This document shows positions 45,364-53,818 of a DNA stretch of 64,000 nucleotides, in pieces (within the stretch, counting starts at the first letter, position 1; each line of letters starts with the position of its first letter). The DNA is taken from positions 1 through 64,000 of the forward strand of contig JAEUIN010000031.1 of NCBI GenBank assembly GCA_016793115.1, written 5' to 3'. The notes below the pieces were generated by a model. That model was not told the origin of the DNA. It saw only the letters and a list, made by a program, of their open reading frames with translations, and searched no databases. A program made the translations under genes and the position numbers. Source of the DNA: Planctomycetaceae bacterium. Its GTDB lineage: Bacteria > Planctomycetota > Planctomycetia > Pirellulales > PNKZ01.

Positions 45364-46008
45364 TTATTCCGGCTTGCGGAATTCGCTTCGGTAAATCGGA
45401 AGATCGTCGCGCCGTTTGCGGCGTTCGAAATGCGTCCGATAATCAAGGTCGTGCTCAGGAGCGCGCTCGGCGACGGGCAGCGGACCTTCCAATTTGGAAA
45501 CGCGAGCGATCAATTCCAGCGATGTTTCAAAATACTCTTGGACATCCGTCCAAAAGTGAAGCGAGCCGCCCGGCTGAAGAATTCTCTCAACATCGGTCAG
45601 GAACGATTCATTGACGACGCGCCTTTTGCGATGGCGAGCCTTCCACCATGGATCGGGAAAATAAACATGTACCGCGGCGAATCGCCCGCTCGGCAAATAC
45701 TCGCGAAATAGCAGCAATCCGTCGCCGGAAAACATCACGGCATTGGAAACGCCGGCGCGAACGAGTCGCGCGGCGCAATGAGCGGCGTACTTCTTCGCAA
45801 TCTCGACTCCAAGGTAGTTCCGCTCCGGATTCGCCGTTGCGGCGTGGGACAGGAACAGTCCTTTCCCGCTCCCCATCTCGACTTCCCAAGGGCCGGCTTG
45901 CGTGTAGAGCACCGCTGGATCAAGCGGTCCGGTGAATTGCTCAAGCGTGTAGAGATGTCGCGAGAGATCAAGCGACGGATTCAATTTGCGCAGCGCGCGA
46001 CGGCCCAT
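45364..46008 (-). CDS. trmB: tRNA (guanine-N7-)-methyltransferase
   Basis: A 214-residue SAM enzyme that methylates G46 in tRNA. WEVEMGSGKGLFL is the SAM-binding motif, YLGVEIAKKYA the second, and VYFPDPWWKARHRKRR the TrmB signature (PDPW-x-K-x-RH-x-KRR). The ATG at 46008 gives the family N-terminus and is preceded by TTGGGAG. It is the last gene of a minus-strand series. It converges on the PEP-CTERM gene. Confidence 0.92.
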   Translation of the reverse strand: MGRRALRKLNPSLDLSRHLYTLEQFTGPLDPAVLYTQAGPWEVEMGSGKGLFLSHAATANPERNYLGVEIAKKYAAHCAARLVRAGVSNAVMFSGDGLLLFREYLPSGRFAAVHVYFPDPWWKARHRKRRVVNESFLTDVERILQPGGSLHFWTDVQEYFETSLELIARVSKLEGPLPVAERAPEHDLDYRTHFERRKRRDDLPIYRSEFRKPE

Positions 46009-46076
46009 GATAACTCCCAACAATGCGGTCCTGCCCGGCAACGCCGCGAGACCCGTTCGACGCTCCGGACTAGAGC

Positions 46077-46601
46077 CTACGGCGTGGGTTTCGCCGAAGT
46101 GATCACGCTGTCGGCAGGCAGCGCGACGCCAAGTATTTCCCCCTCGCCGACGAGGTTTCGCTCGACGAAAGCTTGAAAACGACTTGTGATAAGGATGCCT
46201 TTGCGAACTTTCACGGCTTGGCAAACGACGACTAAGCGTTGCCCCGGCACCACGACCCCGCGAAACCGGACTTCGTTCATTCCACCGAAGCCAAGCGTCG
46301 CGTTGTTGCCGAGCAACCCGTAGCGCTGCGAATAACAGCTGCAAAGTTGGGCCGCGATCTCACACATGACGACTCCCGGCAACAGCGGCATACCGGGCAT
46401 GTGGCCGCGGACCCAGAACTCATCGTTCGAGAGATCCTTGTAGCCGACGGCGACCTGACGTTCCGGATCTTCGAAACAAACCGCCGTCAATTGCTCCATT
46501 TCAAAGCGCTGACGGTTGTAGGAACGAATCTGCGCAAGATCAAGAACGACGTTGTTCACGTCGTATTCCGAAAAATCCAGAATGAGGTCTTTCTTAACCA
46601 T
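46077..46601 (-). CDS. FabZ-like hot-dog dehydratase
   Basis: A 174-residue hot-dog protein with catalytic H67 in VRGHMPGMPLLPG and E81 in VMCEIAAQL, the FabZ pattern (H-x-P-G and the active Glu). It could dehydrate a 3-hydroxyacyl-ACP. The N-terminal 40 residues (FSEYDVNNVVLDL) extend beyond the minimal FabZ and differ from it, so a specialised substrate is possible. It is 68 bases from trmB and 95 from the 32-residue gene. Confidence 0.8.
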   Translation of the reverse strand: MVKKDLILDFSEYDVNNVVLDLAQIRSYNRQRFEMEQLTAVCFEDPERQVAVGYKDLSNDEFWVRGHMPGMPLLPGVVMCEIAAQLCSCYSQRYGLLGNNATLGFGGMNEVRFRGVVVPGQRLVVVCQAVKVRKGILITSRFQAFVERNLVGEGEILGVALPADSVITSAKPTP

Positions 46602-46696
46602 CCCTCAAACCCAGCAACTCGATCTCCATGCCGGAACTTAGTGTCGCCAAGATCGACGGCAAGGCTCGGCCGTCGAATTCAAAGACCCCTTGGGGA

Positions 46697-46795
46697 CTAG
46701 GTTTTGACGACGCGGCGTTTTGCGCGACGAGCTTTGGCATTGGCTGGGCGAGCGCCATGATTGGCTTTCTTCAAACTGCGGTGCGGCTTAGTCAT
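46697..46795 (-). CDS. Very small basic protein (32 aa)
   Basis: A 32-residue frame reading MTKPHRSLKKANHG then ARPANAKARRAKRRVVKT. It has 13 Lys/Arg residues, one Pro-containing start and no acidic residue. GGGAG lies upstream at a suitable distance, and the frame is followed by the FabZ-like gene. Its lack of acidic residues and repeated AxAR pattern suggest nucleic-acid binding or ribosome association. It looks like a real gene because the composition is unlike the surrounding six frames. It is too short for most gene finders. No family is assigned. Confidence 0.6.
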   Translation of the reverse strand: MTKPHRSLKKANHGARPANAKARRAKRRVVKT

Positions 46796-47002
46796 GTTGA
46801 GACAGCTCCCAAGAAGGTTTCAGTCGGTCGATTTAAGCCCAATAGAATATCACGATTCAGCCTAATGGGCTAGGACCGTTTGCGGGCGTATTCGCATGAA
46901 GAATCGGCCGTTTCCGGCATCTATACGGCAGAAGGCCGATCATCGACGGCAGGGCGTTGTTCACACGCTCGCGCGGCGGATCCGCTGCCGATCGGCGGCG
47001 CG

Positions 47003-49690
47003 CTATTCGGTTTTGTTACCAAGATTCACCGCCCGCTGATGGTCGGCGTGCGATTGATCGAAGTTCCCTCGCTCCGCGTGAATTCGGCTGCGCTCTTCGA
47101 GCGCGGCCGCGTCGCCCGGATTAAGTTCCACCGCTCGGTTCAGGTCGGCCAGCGCAGCATCAAATTGACCGATTTCGGCGGAATATTCGGCGCGAAGCAC
47201 GAAGGCGGAAGCGTCGCTTGGATTTAATTCAATCAAGCGATTGAAGTCGGCCTGGGCGGCGTCGCGCCGATCGAGTTGCCGATGGACTTCCGCCCGCAAT
47301 TTGAGCGCTTCCGGCATCTCGGAATCAAAACGCAACGCGGCGTTAAGGTCGTCGAGTGCGTCGACCGGACGCCCGAGCAGACAATAGGCACGAGCCCTGC
47401 GGAAATAGCGATCACGATCTCCCGGCATGGTCAGCAGATCAATCGACAGTTGCTCAATCTCAGCGTTGAGTTTCGCTTGCTCTTCGGCAGGAAGGTTGCA
47501 TGCGATCTCGACAACGGTCGCTTGCGCCTGAAGAGTATGCGCGGTTTGCCCGGCTACCTTGAGTTGCGTGGCGCCGCCGAATAGCGCATCGAAGGCCGCT
47601 GCAGGGATATTGTCGACGGAGATCGAAACCGCATTGGTCGAAGTCGTCGTCGGAGCTTCATCAGTCGCGATCGCCGTCGGAGTGTGTTCGTCGTCGCCGG
47701 CAAATGCCGTGGCTCCGTCGAGTTTTGATTGAGCAAGTTGCCGACTCGAATCCACCGCATACTTGGGCTCGGCTTTCGCCAAAGTCGGGTCGAGATCGAT
47801 TGCGGCCCGACGATCTACTCTCGCCTTCTCGATGTCGCCAAGTTTAAATTTGCAATAACCCCGCTCAAAAAGTGCTTGCGAGTGTTGGTCGTCAAGTCGC
47901 AATGCGACGTCGTAGTCTCCTATCGCCTCGGCGAAGTTCTCGGTCTGAAAGCGAACATGAGCTCGCCCGAAATATCCGTTTGCCAAACCCGGCGCGAGTT
48001 TCACAGCTCGCTCGAAATCGGCTAGTGCTTCTGCCGTCCGGAGTTCTTCCAGCAACAGATGCCCGCGTCGACAGTAAATTTGCGCATCGAGCGGGCTGAG
48101 TTCTAAAGCCCGTTGATAGGCCGCGAGCGCGTCAACGGTGTTGCCGTCGGCTTCGCACGCCACGCCGATCTTAACTTGTTCGTTTGCCTTCGCGACATCG
48201 GCCGCCGAGGGAGCAGTCTGTTCCTTCGCAGGTTCGGCGGACTCTTCTTCATCGTCGGCAAACGCCGCCGGCGCGTCGATTTGGGTCGCTAATTTAGCGG
48301 CTTCTACGGCCGCGGCTAGGCGATTATCGCCTTCGACCGCGGACGGCTTGGCCGGAAGCAAGAGCGTTTCCGGGATTTGGCCGCCCAGAATCTCGCTGGC
48401 CTTCGCGACCATCGGGATTCGCTCGCCTGCTTCATCGACCAAGTCCTCCCCGTCGCTCGCCGATGCATGGTTCGACTTCGCGAAGATTTGCGGGCCGAAC
48501 GAAGGAATCATTTGCGGCTCAGGCGCAAGATCAGTCGTCAATTCCGACTCCGCGTCTACCGCGGGCGACTCCGCATCAGCGGCTAACTTAGCAGGAGATT
48601 CTTCGACTTTCGTAGCGCCGGACGGCGTGGATTCCGCGATAGCCGCGACTGGTTCCGCGGAAAGCTCGATCATCGGCAATGGATCGACCGAAGGCGGCGG
48701 CGCACTTGCGACTGCTGTCGGCTCGGTGACGATGGGGGCGGCGGGCTCGATTGCCTCGGCAGATTCCACTGAGCGGTCCGCCGACGCGATCGGATCTGTT
48801 GATTCATCGTTTGAAGTGATATCCGGCAGCGTTGAGCCACCGGCGACGGAGTCGAGCGCGGGAGGAGGCGGCAGAGGACGCGGCCCGGCCGGTTTAGTCT
48901 GCTTCGCTTGAACGTTGTCGGTTTTCTTCAAACCCTGGTGATGTTTCGTCAATTCCGGCTTGCGCGAAATCTTCGGCGGCGCGACGTCGGCTAAATCCGG
49001 ATGGTTTTCAAAAGGAACCAATCGCCCCTGGGATTTCGGATCGATGGCCGGTTGCGGCGTTTGAGCCGTCACGAGTTCGGTCATAATCGGCGTCCGTTGC
49101 GGCATCGTGCCGCCGGCCAGTTGCACTCCGACGTCGTCGATCGTTCCGTCGGTGCTCGCCGCAACGACTTGCGACACTTCCAATGTCGGATCCAATCGCC
49201 GTGCCGTCGCAATACAAAGCGAGGCGGCTTGCGGTTCGCCCAGCATTTGCATGGCTTGCCCGCGCAAGAAATGAACGCGCGCATAAGACGGATCGATGCG
49301 CAACGCCATGTCGAGATCGGGTACGGCTTTTTGCGGTTGGCCGAGCGAGAGCAGGGCGTAGCCGCGATAGGCGAACGCTTCGGCATGAGTCGGTTGAAGC
49401 CGCAGGGCAAAATTCAGGTCGACCAACGCACTTTCGTGTTGCCCCATCTCGGCGAAAAGCTTGCCCCGAGCGACGTATGCCTGCACAAATTGGGGATTGA
49501 GCCGCAGCGCGTCGTTGAACGACTCCATGGCCTTATCGCGATCGCCGTTGGCCAGGTGATAGCGGCCGACGTGGAACGCGTCGAGCGCCGCCAAGCCTGC
49601 GTACGCCGGGCGAGGAGCTGCGGGCACAAAGCCGAGCACCGCAAGGATGAAGCCGGTCCACAGTAGACGTTTACGTGCGATATGGGACAC
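47003..49690 (-). CDS. Large secreted TPR-repeat protein
   Basis: An 895-residue exported protein with a signal peptide (FILAVLGFVPAAPRPAYA). The N-terminus has four TPR units (residues about 30-165: AMESFNDALRLNPQ, ALVDLNFALRLQPTHAEA, AVPDLDMALRIDPSYARV). A Pro/Ala/Glu-rich low-complexity middle follows (about 170-480). The C-terminal part has TPR clusters again (about 505-630 and 760-890). Such proteins usually act as scaffolds for periplasmic assembly. It is the first gene of the minus-strand series leading to trmB and is divergent from the lipoprotein at 50113. Confidence 0.8.
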   Translation of the reverse strand: MSHIARKRLLWTGFILAVLGFVPAAPRPAYAGLAALDAFHVGRYHLANGDRDKAMESFNDALRLNPQFVQAYVARGKLFAEMGQHESALVDLNFALRLQPTHAEAFAYRGYALLSLGQPQKAVPDLDMALRIDPSYARVHFLRGQAMQMLGEPQAASLCIATARRLDPTLEVSQVVAASTDGTIDDVGVQLAGGTMPQRTPIMTELVTAQTPQPAIDPKSQGRLVPFENHPDLADVAPPKISRKPELTKHHQGLKKTDNVQAKQTKPAGPRPLPPPPALDSVAGGSTLPDITSNDESTDPIASADRSVESAEAIEPAAPIVTEPTAVASAPPPSVDPLPMIELSAEPVAAIAESTPSGATKVEESPAKLAADAESPAVDAESELTTDLAPEPQMIPSFGPQIFAKSNHASASDGEDLVDEAGERIPMVAKASEILGGQIPETLLLPAKPSAVEGDNRLAAAVEAAKLATQIDAPAAFADDEEESAEPAKEQTAPSAADVAKANEQVKIGVACEADGNTVDALAAYQRALELSPLDAQIYCRRGHLLLEELRTAEALADFERAVKLAPGLANGYFGRAHVRFQTENFAEAIGDYDVALRLDDQHSQALFERGYCKFKLGDIEKARVDRRAAIDLDPTLAKAEPKYAVDSSRQLAQSKLDGATAFAGDDEHTPTAIATDEAPTTTSTNAVSISVDNIPAAAFDALFGGATQLKVAGQTAHTLQAQATVVEIACNLPAEEQAKLNAEIEQLSIDLLTMPGDRDRYFRRARAYCLLGRPVDALDDLNAALRFDSEMPEALKLRAEVHRQLDRRDAAQADFNRLIELNPSDASAFVLRAEYSAEIGQFDAALADLNRAVELNPGDAAALEERSRIHAERGNFDQSHADHQRAVNLGNKTE

Positions 49691-50112
49691 CGCTGTTCTC
49701 CCGCTAGCACCTGCGCAAAACGAAGCGACCCCCGATCCCGTAGGATCGGACTATTGCCTATATTCGGAATAATCCTGCAAGTCATTCAGTTTCTTCGTCG
49801 CTTCCGCTGAAAAAGCCGGTTAAGCGGCCGCACCAGCCGCCGAGCGACTGGCGTGATTGCCGCGACCAGCGGCCTGTTTTCCAGAGAAACTGTCCGAGCG
49901 ACGTGCGCTTCCGGCCGTCATTTCCGGCAATCTCACGGCGAATCGTCGTCGCCGGTAGCTACGGCATTCCAGGAAGAATTCGCAACTTCCTCATAAACGG
50001 AATAATCGAACCGACCGGTCTCGTCCGAAGAAGGATTTAACGGCACCGCCCCCTCGTGCGGTGAAGGTTCGTTTCGCGCGGCGAGCGACCCTGTCTTTCG
50101 GACGGAGTACTT
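49691..50112. other. Divergent intergenic region before the lipoprotein gene
   Basis: This 422-base gap holds no gene I can support. The direct repeat CGGAATAATC occurs at 49765-49774 and 49998-50007; its meaning is unknown. GGAG at 50104-50107 is the ribosome site of the following gene. Confidence 0.4.
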
Positions 50113-50967
50113 ATGTTTCGCACGGTTCTAATCTTGACCCTCGGGCTCGCACTGACGGCGAGCGGTTGCGCGGAGTTTCAAGAACTCTCGATCGCTCAGC
50201 GCAATCGCAAGGCGGCTTCGGGCGCGTGGAAGACGGCCCGGTGGGACTACTGGCAGCAGGGCGTGCCGCATAAATTGCGCGAGCATATCGGTCGCGGCTT
50301 CGAGCAGGGCTACTACGACGTCGCTTCCGGCGGCAACGGACAAGTGCCGCTCTTCCCGCCCAACTATTACTGGGGCACACGCTACCAGTCGCCGGAAGGC
50401 AGCGCTTACATCGGCGCTTGGTTTCGCGGCTACCAGGATGGCGCCATGGCCGCCGAACGAGACGGTCTGGCGATGTACAATCAAATCCCGACATCGTGGG
50501 CTCCCGTCATGAACGGATCCGCGAATAATACGTCGGGTTTCCCGGGCTTGCCGCCGGGCGCTCCGTATGAAGGAGAGGTCGTCCCGCCGATTCCGGCCGC
50601 CGACGTCCCCGCCCCGATCATTCCGGTCGTCCCTCCGCCGCCGGGCACGACGCTCTTGCCGGTCGTTCCCGAAGCGACGACGCCTTCGCTAGTCGTTCCC
50701 GCTCCTCCGGCCATGACGACGCCTTCGGCACCGCTGACGACCGACGTCCCCGCCGCGGCGGCGCCGTCGACGCAAGCCGCACCGGTGGTTCCGGCGACTC
50801 CCGAAGCCAAGGCCGCGCCGAAGGCGGAACCGAAGCCGGTCGTTCCGGCTCCGACGACGCCGCGCGATCCGATCGGCGGCAAGCAAACCGAACTTCTGCC
50901 GACGACTCCGCAGCCGCCCGTGGCTCAGGCGACGTTGTTCGGCGACGCGATCGAGTCGCTGGAATAG
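50113..50967 (+). CDS. Probable lipoprotein, Pro-rich C-terminus
   Basis: A 284-residue protein. The signal peptide LILTLGLALTASGC ends in a lipobox-like Cys. The next 130 residues are polar with Tyr/Trp/Gly (WDYWQQGVPHKLREHIGRGF, YYDVASGG, FPPNYYWGTRYQSPEGSAY), and then a Pro/Ala/Thr-rich tail of about 120 residues follows. It has a good ribosome site (GGAG, 5 bases before ATG). It precedes the polysaccharide exporter by about 60 bases on the same strand, so a role in the same export apparatus is inferred. Confidence 0.7.
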   Translation: MFRTVLILTLGLALTASGCAEFQELSIAQRNRKAASGAWKTARWDYWQQGVPHKLREHIGRGFEQGYYDVASGGNGQVPLFPPNYYWGTRYQSPEGSAYIGAWFRGYQDGAMAAERDGLAMYNQIPTSWAPVMNGSANNTSGFPGLPPGAPYEGEVVPPIPAADVPAPIIPVVPPPPGTTLLPVVPEATTPSLVVPAPPAMTTPSAPLTTDVPAAAAPSTQAAPVVPATPEAKAAPKAEPKPVVPAPTTPRDPIGGKQTELLPTTPQPPVAQATLFGDAIESLE

Positions 50968-51026
50968 GGCCGAAGCCCGTTTCGCAGCTTCCCTCAAACA
51001 AGCTAGTGCCTACGTTTCGCTAACGG

Positions 51027-52334
51027 ATGAAAGCCATGACCAGTTTCCGGCAATTTGGCGTCGCCGCTACGCTCCTTCTGGCGACGATCGGAGTGACATT
51101 GGGAGGATGCTCCAGCATCCAACTCAACGGCGTTCCCGCCAATCGCTTGCCGCGTTGGATGCTCGGCGAAGAGCGCGCGAGCCGGCAGCCGATCAATCTG
51201 ATTCGGTTACGGCAAGATCCTCCGGCCGTCTATCAACTAGGCCCGCGCGACGTGCTCGGCATCTATATTCAAGGCGTGCTCGGTAGCGAAGAACTGCCGC
51301 CGGAGGTCCACTTCCCGGTCGACAGCAAACTGCCGCCCGCCTTGGGCTATCCGATTCCGATTCGTGAAGACGGCACCCTCGCCCTGCCGCTTTTGCAGTC
51401 GCCCATCAAAATCAGCGGCATGACTATTTCCCAGGCCGAAAAGGAAATCCGCGATCGCTACCTCGGCGAAGGCATTTTGGTTGCCGGCCGCGACCGTATT
51501 ATCGTGACTTTGATGCGTAAACGGCAGTATCAAGTCGTCGTCGTTCGGGAGGACTTGGGATCGCAAGGCGCCGCGCAAGGCGTGATTCTGGCCGGGCCGT
51601 CGAAGCGCGGTAACGCGTTCACCGTCGACTTGAACGCCTATGAAAACGACGTGATGCACGCTCTGGCGGCGACCGGCGGTCTGCCCGGCCTCGACGCGAA
51701 GAATGAAGTCATTATCCTTCGCGGCACGTTCGCCGATGCGCAATCGCGCGAAGGCATCATTCAAGAGATGGTCAACTTCGGTCCCTACAACGGCTCCGAA
51801 GACATGGTTCGTAAGAACCCCAACGTGATTCGCATCCCGCTCCGCGCCGAACCCGGCAAGGAACTGACGCGGCTCACGGAAGACGACATCATCTTGAATA
51901 CGGGCGACATCGTGTTCATCGAGACACGTGAACGCGAAGTGTTCTACACCGGCGGCGTATTGCAAGGCCGTGAAATTCCTTTGCCTCGCGATTACGATCT
52001 CGACGTCTTGGCGGCGATCTCGCTCGCCGGCGGCACGGTCGCTTCCGGCGCCACGCAAGGTTCGTTGGCTCGCGGCGGCGGCGGCTTCGGCGGCGGCGGC
52101 GGCGGCGGCAGCGTCTTCCCGCCCACACAGATCGTCGTGCTCCGGCGGCTGCCTAACGGGTCCACCATTCCGATCAAGATCAATCTCAATCGGGCCTTGG
52201 TCGACGCTAGCCAGCGAATCCTCGTCCAACCGGGCGACTACGTGCTCCTGCAGTACACGCCGATCGAATTGGCGGCGAACTACGTGCTCGGCAGCATCAG
52301 CTTCAACTACTTCTTGAACACCTTCCAAAACTAG
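51027..52334 (+). CDS. Polysaccharide export lipoprotein (Wza-like, Poly_export/SLBB)
   Basis: A 435-residue outer-membrane exporter-type protein. The lipobox is in ATIGVTLGGC. The Poly_export domain begins YQLGPRDVLGIYIQG, continues with IREDGTLALPLL, and is followed by SLBB-like domains (PNGSTIPIKINLNRAL, ILVQPGDYVLLQY). A Gly-rich stretch (GGGGFGGGGGGG) interrupts the second SLBB near residue 350. It would form the channel that passes polysaccharide through the outer membrane. A start at 51036 is also possible. A strong terminator follows. Confidence 0.88.
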   Translation: MKAMTSFRQFGVAATLLLATIGVTLGGCSSIQLNGVPANRLPRWMLGEERASRQPINLIRLRQDPPAVYQLGPRDVLGIYIQGVLGSEELPPEVHFPVDSKLPPALGYPIPIREDGTLALPLLQSPIKISGMTISQAEKEIRDRYLGEGILVAGRDRIIVTLMRKRQYQVVVVREDLGSQGAAQGVILAGPSKRGNAFTVDLNAYENDVMHALAATGGLPGLDAKNEVIILRGTFADAQSREGIIQEMVNFGPYNGSEDMVRKNPNVIRIPLRAEPGKELTRLTEDDIILNTGDIVFIETREREVFYTGGVLQGREIPLPRDYDLDVLAAISLAGGTVASGATQGSLARGGGGFGGGGGGGSVFPPTQIVVLRRLPNGSTIPIKINLNRALVDASQRILVQPGDYVLLQYTPIELAANYVLGSISFNYFLNTFQN

Positions 52335-52374
52335 CCGGCGAATCAACTCCGGCTCGCAAACGATTGCTCGATGA

Positions 52375-52405
52375 ACGGCCGAGGAGCTTTTCCTCGGCCG
52401 TTTTT
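52375..52405 (+). terminator. Rho-independent terminator after the exporter gene
   Basis: An exact 11-bp stem ACGGCCGAGGA/TCCTCGGCCGT (52375-52385 and 52391-52401) with a GCTTT loop ends in a T-run through 52405. It would end transcription of the lipoprotein/exporter pair. Confidence 0.85.
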
Positions 52406-52443
52406 CGTTTGGCGGCGGTCGCGTCGAGCGGCTCCTCAACTCA

Positions 52444-52574
52444 TTTACGTCGCTCGATGAGGGCCGCGCTGCGCATCTATTCGGACGATAAGTGCGCACC
52501 CCTATTGTCTTACTTAATTGTGCGCATCTACGGTCGAAATAGATGCGCACTTTGCGCACCTTTGGTCGACGTAA
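52444..52574. repeat. Palindrome cluster built on TGCGCA motifs
   Basis: GTGCGCATCTA (52520-52530) and TAGATGCGCAC (52540-52550) are perfect 11-bp arms with a 9-base spacer. TGCGCATCTA occurs again at 52470-52479, GTGCGCAC at 52492-52499, and TGCGCACC at 52553-52560. The outer edges TTACGTCG (52444) and CGACGTAA (52567-52574) are also reverse complements. It may be a cluster of protein-binding sites or a remnant of a mobile element. Confidence 0.6.
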
Positions 52575-52834
52575 GTACCGAACGATCGCGCGACCCAAGG
52601 TCGTTCGAATCACTCTCATCGCTACGTTTCCGCGCTTCTCGGGGGAAGTTCAGCACCCCGCAACGTAGCGACTTCGCCGGCCAAATTCGGCGCTACTTTT
52701 TGGCCGGCCGTTCGGCTAGAAAGGAAACGTCGCCGACTATTGAGGAGAATTGTCGTTAGCGACAGTTTGCCGCTCGTAGCGAGGCGGCGGGCGACCGCTT
52801 GTTCGCGAAACGACGCCGACGTTTCCGCCTCAAG

Positions 52835-53743
52835 TCAGCTCTTGCCGTAGAACAGCGAACGCCAGGAGGCGGCGGCCTCTTTGTTGAGTCCGGCGGCCAC
52901 GGCGGCGTCGAAATCGCGACGGGCGCGGGCCGGCTCTCCCGTCATGATGTTGCCCAACGCGCGTAAGAGATATGCGTCGGGAATGTCTTTGCGGATATCG
53001 ATCACCGCCGTCGTGTCGACGATCATGTCTTTGGGGCGTCGACGATGAAAGTTGGCGGCCGCCCGATTGACCAATGCCGGAATGTTTTGCGGTTGTATGC
53101 TCAACACGTGCGAGAAATCGCCGGCCGCCGCGGCGTACTCTCGGCGCCGCATGCGCAGGTTGCCGCGGTGTAGATACAGTTCGAGTTCCTTCGGTGCGCG
53201 GGTGATCGCCAGATCGATCGCCGCGGCGGCCCGCGCCACGTCGTCGAGCTGCGCTCGACACACCGCCTCGAAGAAGAAGCCGCGGTAGTCTTGCGGGTTG
53301 AGCCGCTGCGCATTTTCAAAGTGCTTCGCAGCTTCGGCGTACTTCCCTTCATTCAACAGCGGAACGCCGGCCTGCAACTCCACTTCGAACGGTTCATACT
53401 TCACGCCGGCTTTCGGCATGAGGTCGGCAAAGGCGAAACGGATGTCGCCCATTTGCTTGCCGAGCACCTCCGACGGGGCGGCGAAGCGTTCCCACAACTC
53501 CTCCTTTTCGCTGATCGAACTCGCCGTTTGTGCCTCCGGCGTGATCAAAGGATTCATCGCGACGCCGGGGTCGGTGAATTCCGGCACGACCACGATCGGT
53601 TCCGAGGTCGGCCTCGGACCGGTAAGCATCGGCAACGGCTTCGGCGTGACGCCGATATTGACGCCCGGCTTCGAATTATCGCCGCAACCGGCGGAAGCGA
53701 TCAGTCCGACGGCGGCGAGCCAAGCGAGGTGACGTACCGACAT
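52835..53743 (-). CDS. TPR-repeat lipoprotein
   Basis: A 302-residue protein with the lipobox AVGLIASAGC. After a 100-residue Pro-rich linker it has TPR units (GVPLLNEGKYAEAAKHFENAQ, AIDLAITRAPKELELYLHRG, AAGDFSHVLSIQPQNIP, and a last pair ending in ALGNIMTGEPARARRDFDAAV). It is upstream, in the opposite sense, of no obvious partner; it follows the giant adhesin on the same strand by 75 bases and may share its transcript. The role is likely a periplasmic scaffold. Confidence 0.75.
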   Translation of the reverse strand: MSVRHLAWLAAVGLIASAGCGDNSKPGVNIGVTPKPLPMLTGPRPTSEPIVVVPEFTDPGVAMNPLITPEAQTASSISEKEELWERFAAPSEVLGKQMGDIRFAFADLMPKAGVKYEPFEVELQAGVPLLNEGKYAEAAKHFENAQRLNPQDYRGFFFEAVCRAQLDDVARAAAAIDLAITRAPKELELYLHRGNLRMRRREYAAAAGDFSHVLSIQPQNIPALVNRAAANFHRRRPKDMIVDTTAVIDIRKDIPDAYLLRALGNIMTGEPARARRDFDAAVAAGLNKEAAASWRSLFYGKS

Positions 53744-53818
53744 AGAAGCGAAGCCGAAGGGTCGATGACGGAGCGAGACATCAGAACCGCGGCAAAATCG
53801 ACCTCGCCGGGAGGCCGC

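Larger units (their letters stand above)
52335..52834. other. Intergenic region between the exporter and the TPR lipoprotein
   Basis: This 500-base convergent gap contains the terminator at 52375 and the palindrome cluster at 52444-52574. The rest holds no gene I can support. Confidence 0.45.

Noticed and set aside
46628..46873. Plus-strand frame of 81 codons
   Set aside because: It overlaps the small basic protein gene, lacks a ribosome site and has no coding character.
51237..52619. Minus-strand open frame of 460 codons opposite the exporter gene
   Set aside because: The exporter gene has clear Poly_export motifs, a lipobox and a terminator; the reverse frame has none of these.
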